Origin: Citricoccus zhacaiensis
Lineage (GTDB): Bacteria; Actinomycetota; Actinomycetes; Actinomycetales; Micrococcaceae
Direction: 5' to 3'
Length of the DNA stretch: 64,000 bases
Assembly: GCF_014645315.1 (NCBI RefSeq)
Contig: NZ_BMLQ01000001.1
Coordinates: 367,665-431,664 of the forward strand
The notes beneath the pieces are model-generated. The model had not been told where the DNA came from, made no database searches, and saw nothing but the letters and a program-made list of their open reading frames with translations. The position numbers and the translations under genes are program-made. Shown piece by piece: positions 9,319 through 17,802 of this stretch (position 1 is its first letter; each line of letters opens with the position of its first letter).

Positions 9319-10538
9319 CACCGCGCCTGTGCTGCGGTGCGGGCCCACTGTTCGGCGGCCGCGAGCGCCTCGACGCTCAGATCCTGGCCGGCCAGCACGA
9401 CGTCCGGGTCATAGTCCTCCACGACGGCGCGAACGGTGTCCACGATCTCGGTGAAGCCGATCCGGCAGGTGTGGAAGGCCTCCACGGCCTCCTCGTTCGC
9501 GGCGTTGTAGACGGCCATGTGCGTGGTGGAGGCGCCGGCGGCCTGCTTGGCGAGCCGCACCGCGGGGAAGGCGTCCTCGTCCAGGGGTTCGAAGGTCCAC
9601 GTCGCGGCCCGCGTCCAGTCCAGGCCGGCGGCAGAGCCGGGCACGCGGTGGGGCCAGCCGATGCCGAGGGCGATGGGCAGGCGCATGTCCGGCGGGGAGG
9701 CCTGGGCGATCGTGGAGCCGTCGGTGAACTCGACCATCGAGTGGACGATCGACTGCGGGTGGACGACCACGTCGATCCGGTCCAGCGGAAGGTCGAAGAG
9801 CAGGTGGGCCTCGATCACCTCGAGGGCCTTGTTGACCATGGAGGCCGAGTTGGTGGTGACCACCTTGCCCATGTCCCAGGTGGGGTGCGCCAGGGCCTCG
9901 GCCGGGGTGACCCCGGCGAGCTGGTCCCGGGTCCGGCCGCGGAAGGGCCCGCCGGAGGCGGTGACCACCAGGCGCCGGACCTCCTCGGCGGCCCCGGAGC
10001 GCAGGGCCTGGGCGAGGGCGGAGTGCTCCGAGTCGACCGGGACGAGCTGGCCCGGAGCGGCGGCCTGCTTGACGAGGGCCCCGCCGACGATGAGGGATTC
10101 CTTGTTGGCCAGCGCGAGCAGATGTCCGGCCTGCAGCGCCGCGAGCGTGGGCGCCAGGCCGATGGACCCGGTGATCCCATTGAGCACGACGTCGGCGCCC
10201 TCCCAGGCGGCGACCTCGGCCGCCGCGGTGGGCCCGGAGAACAACTCCGGGGAGGGCGTGGGCACCCCGGCCTGCTGGGCTGCGGCGGCGATGGCCTCAG
10301 CGAGCTCGCCCGTGGTGGCGCTCGCGCTGCCGACGGCGCCGGCGCCGGTGGCCACGGCCTGGCGCGCCAGGAGGGCGGTGTTGGATCCGCCGGACAGCCC
10401 GGCGACCGCGAAGCGCTCCGGAGCCGCGGCGATGACCTCGAGTCCCTGGGTGCCGATCGAGCCGGTGGAGCCGATCAGGGTGACCCGGCGGATGCTCGTG
10501 GGGCCGGCGTCGGGCAGGTACAGCGGTTCGGAAGTCAC
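9315..10538 (-). CDS. dxr: 1-deoxy-D-xylulose 5-phosphate reductoisomerase
   Basis: Dxr converts DXP to methylerythritol 4-phosphate with NADPH and a divalent metal, the committed step of the MEP pathway. The dinucleotide motif GSTGSIGTQGL is at the N-terminus; LANKESLIVGG, TASGGPFRGRT and the metal/substrate region PTWDMGKVVTTNSASMVNK follow, and the C-terminal helical domain is complete. GTG 10538 gives a 407-residue protein; the open frame upstream of it (to 10640) runs into the terminator hairpin and is not coding. The gene is first in the dxr-rseP transcript. Confidence 0.96.
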   Translation of the reverse strand: MTSEPLYLPDAGPTSIRRVTLIGSTGSIGTQGLEVIAAAPERFAVAGLSGGSNTALLARQAVATGAGAVGSASATTGELAEAIAAAAQQAGVPTPSPELFSGPTAAAEVAAWEGADVVLNGITGSIGLAPTLAALQAGHLLALANKESLIVGGALVKQAAAPGQLVPVDSEHSALAQALRSGAAEEVRRLVVTASGGPFRGRTRDQLAGVTPAEALAHPTWDMGKVVTTNSASMVNKALEVIEAHLLFDLPLDRIDVVVHPQSIVHSMVEFTDGSTIAQASPPDMRLPIALGIGWPHRVPGSAAGLDWTRAATWTFEPLDEDAFPAVRLAKQAAGASTTHMAVYNAANEEAVEAFHTCRIGFTEIVDTVRAVVEDYDPDVVLAGQDLSVEALAAAEQWARTAAQARW

Positions 10539-10602
10539 CGGACCATTATGACCGGACGAACCGGGAGATCCCTGCCATCCGCTCCCCCGGAGCCGGACAG
10601 CG

Positions 10603-10642
10603 CCGTGCGGGCCAGGAGAACGAGTTCTCCTGGCCCGCACGG
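10603..10642. terminator. Perfect 19-bp inverted repeat, terminator after the symporter operon
   Basis: Bases 10603-10621 and 10624-10642 are perfect reverse complements around a 2-base centre. The element lies between the symporter stop (10663) and the dxr start (10538), both on the minus strand, so it most likely ends the symporter transcript. There is no long T run, as is common in high-GC bacteria. Confidence 0.75.
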
Positions 10643-10662
10643 TGTCTGATCGGTCGTGGGGG

Positions 10663-12300
10663 TTAGTGGTCCACCGCCTTCTCGGCGCCGATGCCCGTCA
10701 GGGAACGCACCTCCATCTCGGCCTGCTTCTCCGGGTTCTCGGTGCGCTTGTCCAGCTTGGAGCCGATGAATCCGAGGAGGAAGGCCAGCGGGATGGAGAC
10801 GATGCCCGGGTTCTTCAGCGGGAACCAGGCGAAGTCGACGCCGACGATCATGGACGTCTCCGTGCCGGACATGACCGGGGAGAAGACGATCAGCAGGATC
10901 GCGGCACCCAGGCCGCCGTACATCGACCACAGGGCGCCCTGGGTGGTGAAGCCCTTCCAGAACAGCGAGTAGAGGATGGTGGGCAGGTTGGCGGATGCGG
11001 CGACCGCGAAGGCGAGTGCCACCAGGAACGCCACGTTCTGGCCCTGTGCGCCGATGCCACCGATGATCGCCAGGACGCCGATGACCACCACGGTGCGGCG
11101 GGCGATCTTGACCTCCTTCTCCGGACTCGTCTTGCCCTTGGCCAGGACGTTCGCGTAGATGTCGTGCGCGAACGACGCGGCCGCGGTGATCGTGAGGCCG
11201 GCCACCACCGCCAGGATGGTTGCGAAGGCGACGGCCGAGATCAGGCCCAGCAACAGCGGTCCACCGAGTTCGAACGCCAACAGCGGTGCCGCCGAGTTGA
11301 CGCCGCCCGGCGCGTTCTCGATCCGCTCCGGGCCAATGAGGGCGCCGGCCCCGTAGCCCAGCACCAGGGTGAACAGGTAGAAGGCGCCGATCAGCACGAT
11401 GGCCCAGACCACGGACTTGCGGGCCTCCTTGGCGGTCGGAACCGTGTAGAAGCGCATCAGCACGTGGGGCAGGCCGGCGGTGCCGAGCACGAGGGCCAGG
11501 CCCAGGGACAGGAAGTCGAGCTTGGTGACCTCACTGAGGCCGTACTGCAGGCCCGGGTCGAGGATGGCCTCGCCTTCCGGGCTGAGCTCCACGGCCGCAC
11601 CGAGCAGGGCGGAGAAGTTGAAGCCGAGCAGGGCCAGGACCCAGATGGTCATGATGAAGGCACCGGCGATCAGCAGGCAGGCCTTGATGATCTGGACCCA
11701 GGTGGTGCCCTTCATGCCGCCCACGAGCACGTAGACGATCATCAGCGCGCCCACGATCGCGATGACCACGGACTGGCCCAGCCGCTCGTCGATGCCCAGC
11801 AGCAGGGAGACGAGCGCTCCGGCGCCGGCCATCTGGGCCAGCAGGTAGAAGAGGCAGACCATCAGGGTGGCGAGCGCCGCCGCGATGCGGACCGGCCGTT
11901 GCCGGAGGCGGAAGGACAGCACGTCCGCCATGGTGAACTTGCCGGTGTTGCGCAGCAGTTCGGCCACCAGGAGCAAGGCCACGAGCCACGCCACGAGGAA
12001 ACCGATCGAGTAGAGGAAGCCGTCATAGCCGTTGATGGCGATGGCTCCCACGATGCCGAGGAAGGACGCGGCCGAGAGGTAGTCTCCCGCGATCGCGGTG
12101 CCGTTCTGGGTACCGGTGAACGACCGGCCGCCGGCGTAGTAGTCGGCCGCGGTCTTGGTGTTCTTGGAGGCCCGCAGGACGATGATGAGGGTGATCGCGA
12201 CGAAGAGGCCGAAGATCAGGATGTTGAGCCACGGCTCACCGACGTTGGTGCCCTCGGCGCTGGCAGTCAGGACGGGGGTTGGCAGGGAGAGAGTGTTCAC
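10663..12300 (-). CDS. Sodium:solute symporter, ActP/MctP-type (acetate/monocarboxylate)
   Basis: A 545-residue SSS-family transporter with about 13 membrane segments. The family signature is clear: YYAGGRSFTGTQNGTAIAGD, then SAASFLGIVGAIAINGYDGF, and GLPHVLMRFYTVPTAKEARK, the region typical of cation/acetate symporters. These proteins import short-chain carboxylates such as acetate, propionate or pyruvate. It starts at GTG 12300, overlapping the DUF485 stop by 4 bases (GTGA), which is the classic DUF485-ActP pairing. The operon promoter carries a CRP-like palindrome. The exact substrate is inferred from family only. Confidence 0.9.
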   Translation of the reverse strand: MNTLSLPTPVLTASAEGTNVGEPWLNILIFGLFVAITLIIVLRASKNTKTAADYYAGGRSFTGTQNGTAIAGDYLSAASFLGIVGAIAINGYDGFLYSIGFLVAWLVALLLVAELLRNTGKFTMADVLSFRLRQRPVRIAAALATLMVCLFYLLAQMAGAGALVSLLLGIDERLGQSVVIAIVGALMIVYVLVGGMKGTTWVQIIKACLLIAGAFIMTIWVLALLGFNFSALLGAAVELSPEGEAILDPGLQYGLSEVTKLDFLSLGLALVLGTAGLPHVLMRFYTVPTAKEARKSVVWAIVLIGAFYLFTLVLGYGAGALIGPERIENAPGGVNSAAPLLAFELGGPLLLGLISAVAFATILAVVAGLTITAAASFAHDIYANVLAKGKTSPEKEVKIARRTVVVIGVLAIIGGIGAQGQNVAFLVALAFAVAASANLPTILYSLFWKGFTTQGALWSMYGGLGAAILLIVFSPVMSGTETSMIVGVDFAWFPLKNPGIVSIPLAFLLGFIGSKLDKRTENPEKQAEMEVRSLTGIGAEKAVDH

Positions 12301-12713
12301 TTCTGGCCTCCGTCGGTCGATTCATCGATCGGCTTACCGGAACCGGAGAGGCTCTGGTTGGCGATGCTCGGGTCCAGGGCTTCGAGTTCCTCCCGGATGG
12401 CCGTGGACCGCGGATCCAACTTCTTGTTGGAGAAGGCCACGTAGAGCCCGGTGATGACGAAGGTCGAGACGAATTGCAGGAGCCCGATCACCAGCCCCAG
12501 ATTGATGTTGCCGAGGACCTTGATGGACATGAACTCAGGGGCGTAGGCCGCGAGGATGACGTACAGGAAGTACCAGACGATGAAGACCACGGTCCACGGG
12601 AAGACGAAGCTGCGGTGGGTCTTCCGCAACTCCTGGAACTGTGGCGTGGCCTGAACGGCGCGGAAATCGACGTGGCCGTTGTCGGCCAGGTCTGGGTGTG
12701 GTGTTGAAGACAC
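12297..12713 (-). CDS. DUF485 small membrane protein, partner of the symporter
   Basis: A 138-residue protein with two strongly hydrophobic segments (WTVVFIVWYFLYVILAAYAP and NLGLVIGLLQFVSTFVITGL) flanked by RKTHRSFVFP and YVAFSNKKLDP, the DUF485 (YjcH-like) pattern. Such proteins are encoded just before ActP-type symporters in many bacteria and are presumed accessory subunits. Start GTG 12713 has GGGGGA five to six bases upstream. It overlaps the symporter gene by 4 bases, implying translational coupling. Confidence 0.88.
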   Translation of the reverse strand: MSSTPHPDLADNGHVDFRAVQATPQFQELRKTHRSFVFPWTVVFIVWYFLYVILAAYAPEFMSIKVLGNINLGLVIGLLQFVSTFVITGLYVAFSNKKLDPRSTAIREELEALDPSIANQSLSGSGKPIDESTDGGQK

Positions 12714-12766
12714 GTATCCCCCAGTCAGTGTGGTGCCCGCAGGCTACCGGCGAGTATGACTCGGCC

Positions 12767-12795
12767 ATCCTAAGCGCTCAGTGATACAGATCACA
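12767..12795 (-). promoter_or_regulatory. Symporter operon promoter with CRP/GlxR-like palindrome
   Basis: On the minus strand TGTGATCTGTATCACT (12795-12780) matches the CRP-type TGTGA-N6-TCACA pattern except for one end base. A -10-like TAGGAT is at 12772-12767, 17 bases after TGTGAT, so the palindrome covers the -35 region. In actinobacteria GlxR/CRP proteins control acetate uptake and metabolism, which fits the gene; direct control here is inferred. Confidence 0.55.
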
Positions 12796-12833
12796 GCCAT
12801 TCGAGCAATTTTCAGTATCAGTGTCGCGCGAGG

Positions 12834-14033
12834 TCAGAGGCCGAGGGAGCGCGCGATCAGCATGAGCTGGACCTCGGTGGTGCCCTCACCGATCTCCAGG
12901 ATCTTCGAGTCGCGGTAGTGGCGCGCCACCAGGGACTCGTTCATGAATCCGTAGCCACCGAACACCTGCGTGGCATCCCGCGCATTGTCCATGGCCGCCT
13001 CTCCGGCGACCAGCTTGGCGATGGCCGCCTCCGTCTTGAACGGCTTGCCCGCCAGCATCTTGGCCGCCGCCTCGTAATACGCCAACCGGGCCGAGTGGGC
13101 CCGCGCCTGCATCCGGGCGATCTTGAAGGACACGGCCTGGTTCTTACCGATGGCCTGCCCGAAGGCGGTCCGGGTCTTCGCATAGGCGATCGATTCATCC
13201 ACGCACCCCTGGGCCGCCCCCGTGGACAGGGCGGCGATGGCGATGCGCCCCTCGTCCAGGATCGAGAGGAAGTTGGCGTAGCCACGGCCCCGCTCGCCCA
13301 GGAGGTTCGCCTCCGGCACCTCGACGCCGTCGAAGAACAGCGGGTGGGTGTCCGAGGAGTTCCAGCCCATCTTGTCGTAGGCCGCACCCACGGTGAACCC
13401 GGGCGTGCCGGACGGCACCAGGAGGGTGGAAATCTCCTTGCCCGGGCTGCCGTCCGGCCCCCTCCTCGCCTCGTCGACGCCGGTCACCGCCGTGACGGTG
13501 ACGAGCCGGGTGATGTCCGTGCCGGAGTTGGTGATGAACTCCTTGGCCCCGTTCACGGTCCAGGTGCCGTCAGCCAGGGTCGCCGTGGTCTGGGTCCCCC
13601 CGGCGTCCGACCCGCCGTTGGGCTCGGTCAGCCCGAAGCCGGCCAGGGCACGGGCCGTCACCAGGTCCGGAAGCCACGTGTCCTTCTGCTCCTCGGTGCC
13701 GAAGCGGTAGACCGGCATGGCCCCCAGGGACACTCCGGCCTCCAGGGTGATGGCCACGGACTGGTTCACCCGCCCCAGCTCCTCGAGGGCCAGCGCCAGC
13801 GCGAAGTAGTCGCCACCCATGCCGCCGTACTCCTCCGGGAACGGCAGGCCGAACAGACCCATCTCCCCCATCTGACGCACGATCTCGTAGGGGAACTCAT
13901 GACGCGCATCCAGGACGGCGGAGACCGGTGCCACCACCTCGTCGGCGAACTCCCGGACGGTGCCGACCAGGTCCCGGTAGTCCTCGTCGAGTTCGGGTCC
14001 GGCCAGACCGGCGGAATGCTGGGTGGTGCTCAT
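12834..14033 (-). CDS. Acyl-CoA dehydrogenase family protein
   Basis: A 399-residue flavoenzyme introducing a trans-2,3 double bond in acyl-CoA thioesters. Family signatures: LAGFGLTEPNGGSDAGG (FAD/substrate region), EFITNSGTDITRLVTVTAV, and the C-terminal signature DATQVFGGYGFMNESLVARHYRDSKILEIGEGTTEVQ. The sequence style resembles short/branched-chain dehydrogenases (isovaleryl- or butyryl-CoA type). The start is ATG 14033 with GGGACA 6 bases ahead; ATG 14045 in frame is possible. It is transcribed divergently from a TetR gene, with a palindrome between that is the likely operator, suggesting fatty-acid or amino-acid-derived acyl-CoA induction. Confidence 0.92.
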   Translation of the reverse strand: MSTTQHSAGLAGPELDEDYRDLVGTVREFADEVVAPVSAVLDARHEFPYEIVRQMGEMGLFGLPFPEEYGGMGGDYFALALALEELGRVNQSVAITLEAGVSLGAMPVYRFGTEEQKDTWLPDLVTARALAGFGLTEPNGGSDAGGTQTTATLADGTWTVNGAKEFITNSGTDITRLVTVTAVTGVDEARRGPDGSPGKEISTLLVPSGTPGFTVGAAYDKMGWNSSDTHPLFFDGVEVPEANLLGERGRGYANFLSILDEGRIAIAALSTGAAQGCVDESIAYAKTRTAFGQAIGKNQAVSFKIARMQARAHSARLAYYEAAAKMLAGKPFKTEAAIAKLVAGEAAMDNARDATQVFGGYGFMNESLVARHYRDSKILEIGEGTTEVQLMLIARSLGL

Positions 14034-14049
14034 GGCGTGTCCCATCTGA

Positions 14050-14065
14050 GTAAATCGCGATTAAC
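14050..14065. promoter_or_regulatory. Probable TetR operator between acyl-CoA dehydrogenase and tetR
   Basis: GTAAATCGCGATTAAC is a 16-bp inverted repeat with one mismatched pair and an AATCGCGATT core, in an otherwise GC-rich divergent promoter region. Size and position fit a TetR dimer site controlling the dehydrogenase and perhaps the regulator itself. Confidence 0.55.
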
Positions 14066-14176
14066 TGAAACTATGATGTGATCGTAGACACCCCGGGGGC
14101 TCGCTGTCCACCGCCGGACCGCCTGGCCCCCACCAGCCCCGCCCCCAGCTCATCCCATAGACATCCCCAGGACGCC

Positions 14177-14782
14177 ATGACCTCCGAACAGACCGCCCGT
14201 GCCGCCGCCAAGGCCGATCGCCGCCAATCCCTGCTGGAGGCCGCCGCCCGGCTGTTCGCCGACCAGGGCTTCACCTCGGTCCGATTGGAGGACTTGGGCG
14301 CGGCCTGCGGTGTCAGCGGCCCGGCGGTGTACCGGCACTTCCCGGGCAAGACCGCAGTCCTCGGCGAGCTGCTGCTCCAGGTCAGCCGGGACCTGCTGGA
14401 CGGCGCCCACCGGGTGGCCGGCACCGAGGCCGGAGCACGAGGGGCCCTGGCCGCCCTCGTGCGCTTTCAGACGGACTTCGCCCTCTCCCACCGCGACGTG
14501 ATCGCCGTGCAGGGCCGGGAGATGCGCCATCTCGAGCCGGATGTGCGCGCCGAGGTGGTCCGGCTCCAGCGGGACTACATCGGCGTCTGGGCGGACCAGT
14601 TGCGGTTGCTGCACCCGGACGAGGACCACGGCACGGCGGTCTTCCGCACCCAGGCGGCCCTCGGGCTCGTGAATTCCACCCCGCATTCGGTCCGCCGCTC
14701 ACCCTCGGAGCAGCGAGGACGGCGCACCCTGTTGGAGGGGATGGCCCTGTCCGCGCTGCTGGCGGGATCCGAGGCCCGCTAG
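14177..14782 (+). CDS. TetR/AcrR-family transcriptional regulator
   Basis: A 201-residue regulator. The N-terminal helix-turn-helix is standard (DRRQSLLEAAARLFADQGFT, LEDLGAACGVSGPAVYRHFP, GKTAVLGELLLQVS; roughly residues 15-65). The rest is a helical ligand-binding domain (ALSHRDVIAVQGREMRHLEP), similar to regulators of fatty-acid or acyl-CoA genes. Start ATG 14177 has AGGAC just ahead; the open frame before it is not coding. Divergent from the acyl-CoA dehydrogenase gene, which it probably represses with an acyl-CoA ligand as the signal (inference). Confidence 0.9.
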   Translation: MTSEQTARAAAKADRRQSLLEAAARLFADQGFTSVRLEDLGAACGVSGPAVYRHFPGKTAVLGELLLQVSRDLLDGAHRVAGTEAGARGALAALVRFQTDFALSHRDVIAVQGREMRHLEPDVRAEVVRLQRDYIGVWADQLRLLHPDEDHGTAVFRTQAALGLVNSTPHSVRRSPSEQRGRRTLLEGMALSALLAGSEAR

Positions 14783-14857
14783 TATTCCGCGTACAGTGTG
14801 AGAGCGAGGGCCACCGTGGTTCAGGCCCCACCCCGTGACGAGGAGGTCACCATTTCC

Positions 14858-15322
14858 GTGCAACTTCGTGAAGTCCGGTCCGAGGACCTGGACTACTTCT
14901 TTGAGCACCAGCAGGATCCCGAGGCCAACCTGATGGCCGCCTTCGCCCCGCGCAGTCCCCAGGACCGCGGCGTGTTCGACTACCACTGGTCCCGGTTGCT
15001 CGAGGACCCCGCCACGAAGGTCCGGACCATCGAGCAGGACGGCCAGGTCGCCGGGGCCGTCGTCGTCTCCGGCATCGGCGAGGAGCCGGAACTCTCCTTC
15101 TGGACTGCCCGCGAATACTGGGGCCAGGGCATCACCACCTCCGCGGTGGACGCCCTGTTGGAGGCCTTCACGGACCGTCCCCTGCGCGCGCACGTGCCGG
15201 CGGACAACATCGGTTCGCAGAAGATCCTCACCCGCCGCGGCTTCTCCGTGGTGGGCGAGGACAAGAACTTCTCCAACGCGCGGTCCGAGGTGGTCACCGA
15301 GCTCATCATGCAGCTCGGCTGA
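14858..15322 (+). CDS. GNAT-family N-acetyltransferase (RimJ/RimL-like)
   Basis: A 154-residue protein with the pattern of RimJ/RimL-type acetyltransferases: LREVRSEDLDYFFEHQQDPE at the start, then ELSFWTAREYWGQGITTSAV (acetyl-CoA binding loop) and NIGSQKILTRRGFSVVGEDK. Substrate unknown. The GTG at 14858 is used. It has a strong AGGAGG site, but 11 bases away; an ATT codon (14852) sits at the ideal distance and would add two residues. It follows tetR by 75 bases and converges on the E2 gene, whose stop is 19 bases away. Confidence 0.85.
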   Translation: MQLREVRSEDLDYFFEHQQDPEANLMAAFAPRSPQDRGVFDYHWSRLLEDPATKVRTIEQDGQVAGAVVVSGIGEEPELSFWTAREYWGQGITTSAVDALLEAFTDRPLRAHVPADNIGSQKILTRRGFSVVGEDKNFSNARSEVVTELIMQLG

Positions 15323-15341
15323 CCACCTCGGCTGACGGGCC

Positions 15342-16733
15342 TTAGAACAGCGCCAGGGCCATGCCCGGGCGCGCCAGCACCGCGCCGACGTCGGCCAGGA
15401 ACCGCGAGCCCTGCTCGCCGTCCACCAGCCGGTGGTCGAAGGACAGGGACAGCGTCATCACCTGGCGCAGCGCGATCTCATCCCGGTACTCCCACGGCAT
15501 CCGCCGGACCTGACCGATGGCCAGGATGCCCGCCTCCCCCGGATTGATGATGGGGGTGCCGGCATCGACCCCGAAGACCCCCACGTTGGTCAGGGTGAAC
15601 GTGCCCCCGGAGAGCTGCTCGGGCGTCAGCTTCCCCTCCCGGGCCACCTCCGTCAGCTCGGCCAGCCTGATCGCCAGCGAGCGCAGATCCAGGTCCTGGG
15701 CGTCCTTGAGGTTCGGCACCATGAGTCCGCGCGGGGTGGCCGCGGCGATGCCCAGGTTGACGTAGTTCTGCCGGATGATCCGCCCACCGTCCCCGTCCCA
15801 CCGGGCATTGAGTTCGGGGGTGCGCTCCAGCGCCAGGCAGGCAGCCCGGGCCACCAGGGTGAGGGGAGTGAGCTTCAACTCGCGGAAGTCCCGCCGCTGC
15901 CTCACCTCCTGCAGCAACTCAACGGATTCGGTGACGTCCACGGTCAGGAACTCGGTCACATGCGGGGCCGTGAACGCGCTGGACGTCATGGCGGCGGCGG
16001 TGGCCTTGCGGACAGAGCGGATCGGCTCCTCCTCCGTGCGGGGCCGGCCCCCGAGGGTGCGGACCCCACCGGCCGCGGCCTCGGTCAGGGTATCCGTCCC
16101 GGACGGACTGGCCGACGCCGGCCGCGCACCGTCCGCGGCGGCCGCGACGTCCTCGCGGGTCACCACTCCCCCCGCTCCGCTGCCCGCGAGCAGGGCGATG
16201 TTCACCCCGAGGTCGCGCGCGAGCTTGCGGACCGGCGGGGTGGAACGCGGGCGCTCGGCCGTGAGCGTTGCGGTGGCCCCGGCCGGCACCGGTACCGAGG
16301 ACGGCGAGCCGGACGGCTGGGCTGCCGTCACCGGATCGGGCGCCGCGGGGCGCCCGGCCCGGGCGCGCCGGGCAGGGCGCCCGGCTCCCTCGACTGCCGC
16401 GCCGTAGCCGACCAGCGTCGGAACCCGGCCATCCGGCAGGGAGGAGGAGCCGGCGTCGGACGCGGGGGCATTGTCGGTTTTGTCCGGTCCCGCTCCGGGC
16501 AGGTCGAAGGAGATGATGGGGGCACCGACCTGGATGACCGCCCCGGGCTCCCCGTGCAGTTCGGCGATGGTGCCGTCGAAGGGACTGGAGAGCTCGACGA
16601 CCGCCTTGGCCGTCTCCACCTCCGCGAGCACGTCATTCACCGCGACCGTGTCACCGACGGCGATCTTCCAGGAGAGCAGCTCCGACTCGGTCAGTCCCTC
16701 GCCGAGATCGGGCAGGTTGAAGACTTTGAGCAT
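15342..16733 (-). CDS. Dihydrolipoamide acyltransferase (E2) of a 2-oxoacid dehydrogenase complex
   Basis: A 463-residue E2. One lipoyl domain (residues 1-80; lipoylated Lys about 43 in VETAKAVV), an Ala/Pro/Ser-rich linker, a peripheral subunit-binding domain (PPVRKLARDLGVNIALLAGS, VTREDV), and the catalytic acyltransferase domain with SFDHRLVDG (His about 434, Asp about 438). ATG 16733 lies one base after the E1beta stop. The E1alpha/E1beta/E2 order and the linked Lrp regulator point to the branched-chain 2-oxoacid dehydrogenase (valine, leucine and isoleucine breakdown and branched fatty-acid primers). No E3 gene is adjacent, so a shared dihydrolipoyl dehydrogenase elsewhere is assumed. 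Confidence 0.93.
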   Translation of the reverse strand: MLKVFNLPDLGEGLTESELLSWKIAVGDTVAVNDVLAEVETAKAVVELSSPFDGTIAELHGEPGAVIQVGAPIISFDLPGAGPDKTDNAPASDAGSSSLPDGRVPTLVGYGAAVEGAGRPARRARAGRPAAPDPVTAAQPSGSPSSVPVPAGATATLTAERPRSTPPVRKLARDLGVNIALLAGSGAGGVVTREDVAAAADGARPASASPSGTDTLTEAAAGGVRTLGGRPRTEEEPIRSVRKATAAAMTSSAFTAPHVTEFLTVDVTESVELLQEVRQRRDFRELKLTPLTLVARAACLALERTPELNARWDGDGGRIIRQNYVNLGIAAATPRGLMVPNLKDAQDLDLRSLAIRLAELTEVAREGKLTPEQLSGGTFTLTNVGVFGVDAGTPIINPGEAGILAIGQVRRMPWEYRDEIALRQVMTLSLSFDHRLVDGEQGSRFLADVGAVLARPGMALALF

Positions 16734-16734
16734 G

Positions 16735-17802
16735 TCAGGCTCCTGACGTGTGGTCGGACGTGGATCCCAGCGGTACGGGTGCCGCGAAGGGGTCCAGGGA
16801 GTCGAGCGAGTTCGGGCGGCCCAGGGCCCGGTCCACGCCATCGAGGATGCGGTCCAGGTCCGGCACGTGGTGGTGCTCGAGCTTGGCCGGCGGGTACGGG
16901 ATGTCGAATCCGGTGACACGCACCGGCGGGTGTTCCAGCCAGTGGAAGCAGCGCTCCGTCACCGTGGCCGCGATCTCGGCACCCAGCCCCCCGGTGCGGG
17001 AGGCCTCATGGGCGATCACTAGCCGGCCGGTCTTGCGCACGGAGGACTCGATGAGCCCGAAGTCGATCGGGGACAGCGACCTCAGGTCGATCACCTCGAG
17101 GGAGGCCCCGTCCGCGGCGGCGGCCTCCGCGGCCTGCAGACAGGTCTTCACCAGCGGACCATAGGTCACCAGGGTGACATCGGATCCCTGGGCGGCCAGG
17201 GCGGCCGGGCCGAGAGGGCGCAACGGCGCTGTGAGGTCCACGGGAGCCTTGTCATGGTAGCGGCGCTTCGGCTCCAGGTAGACGACCGGGTCGTTGCTCG
17301 CGACGGCCGCGCGGATGAGGTCGAACCCCTCCTGCGGCGTGGACGGGGAGACGACCCGCAGCCCGGCCGTGTGCACGAAGTAGGCCTCCGGTGACTCCGA
17401 GTGGTGCTCGGGTGAGCCGATGCCGCCGCCGAACGGGATGCGGATGGTGATCGGCATGGTCACGGCTCCGTGAGTGCGGTGGTGGAGCTTGGCGACCTGG
17501 GAGACGATCTGGTCGAAGGACGGGTAGACGAACCCGTCGAACTGGATCTCCACGACGGGACGGTAGCCCCGGTAGGCCAGGCCGACGGCAGTGCCCATGA
17601 TGCCGGACTCAGCCAGGGGCGTGTCCACCACACGGTCCTCGCCGAACTCGTCCTGCAGGCCGTCGGTGATGCGGAAGACTCCGCCAAGCTGGCCGATGTC
17701 CTCGCCCATGAGCAGGACGGCGGGGTCATCGGCCAAGGCGGCACGCAGGCCGGCATTGATGGCCTTGCCGAAGGTGAGGTTCTCGGCGGCGGCCCCCGTC
17801 AT
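16735..17802 (-). CDS. 2-oxoisovalerate dehydrogenase E1 component, beta subunit
   Basis: A 355-residue E1beta subunit. Conserved blocks: MGEDIGQLGGVFRITDGLQD, RVVDTPLAESGIMGTAVGLA, IQFDGFVYPSFDQIVSQVAK, SPEHHSESPEAYFVHTAGLRVVSPS and SLSPIDFGLIESSVRKTGRL. It forms the alpha2beta2 thiamine-diphosphate enzyme with the preceding E1alpha, overlapping it by 4 bases (ATGA). The branched-chain rather than pyruvate assignment is based on sequence style and gene order. Confidence 0.93.
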   Translation of the reverse strand: MTGAAAENLTFGKAINAGLRAALADDPAVLLMGEDIGQLGGVFRITDGLQDEFGEDRVVDTPLAESGIMGTAVGLAYRGYRPVVEIQFDGFVYPSFDQIVSQVAKLHHRTHGAVTMPITIRIPFGGGIGSPEHHSESPEAYFVHTAGLRVVSPSTPQEGFDLIRAAVASNDPVVYLEPKRRYHDKAPVDLTAPLRPLGPAALAAQGSDVTLVTYGPLVKTCLQAAEAAAADGASLEVIDLRSLSPIDFGLIESSVRKTGRLVIAHEASRTGGLGAEIAATVTERCFHWLEHPPVRVTGFDIPYPPAKLEHHHVPDLDRILDGVDRALGRPNSLDSLDPFAAPVPLGSTSDHTSGA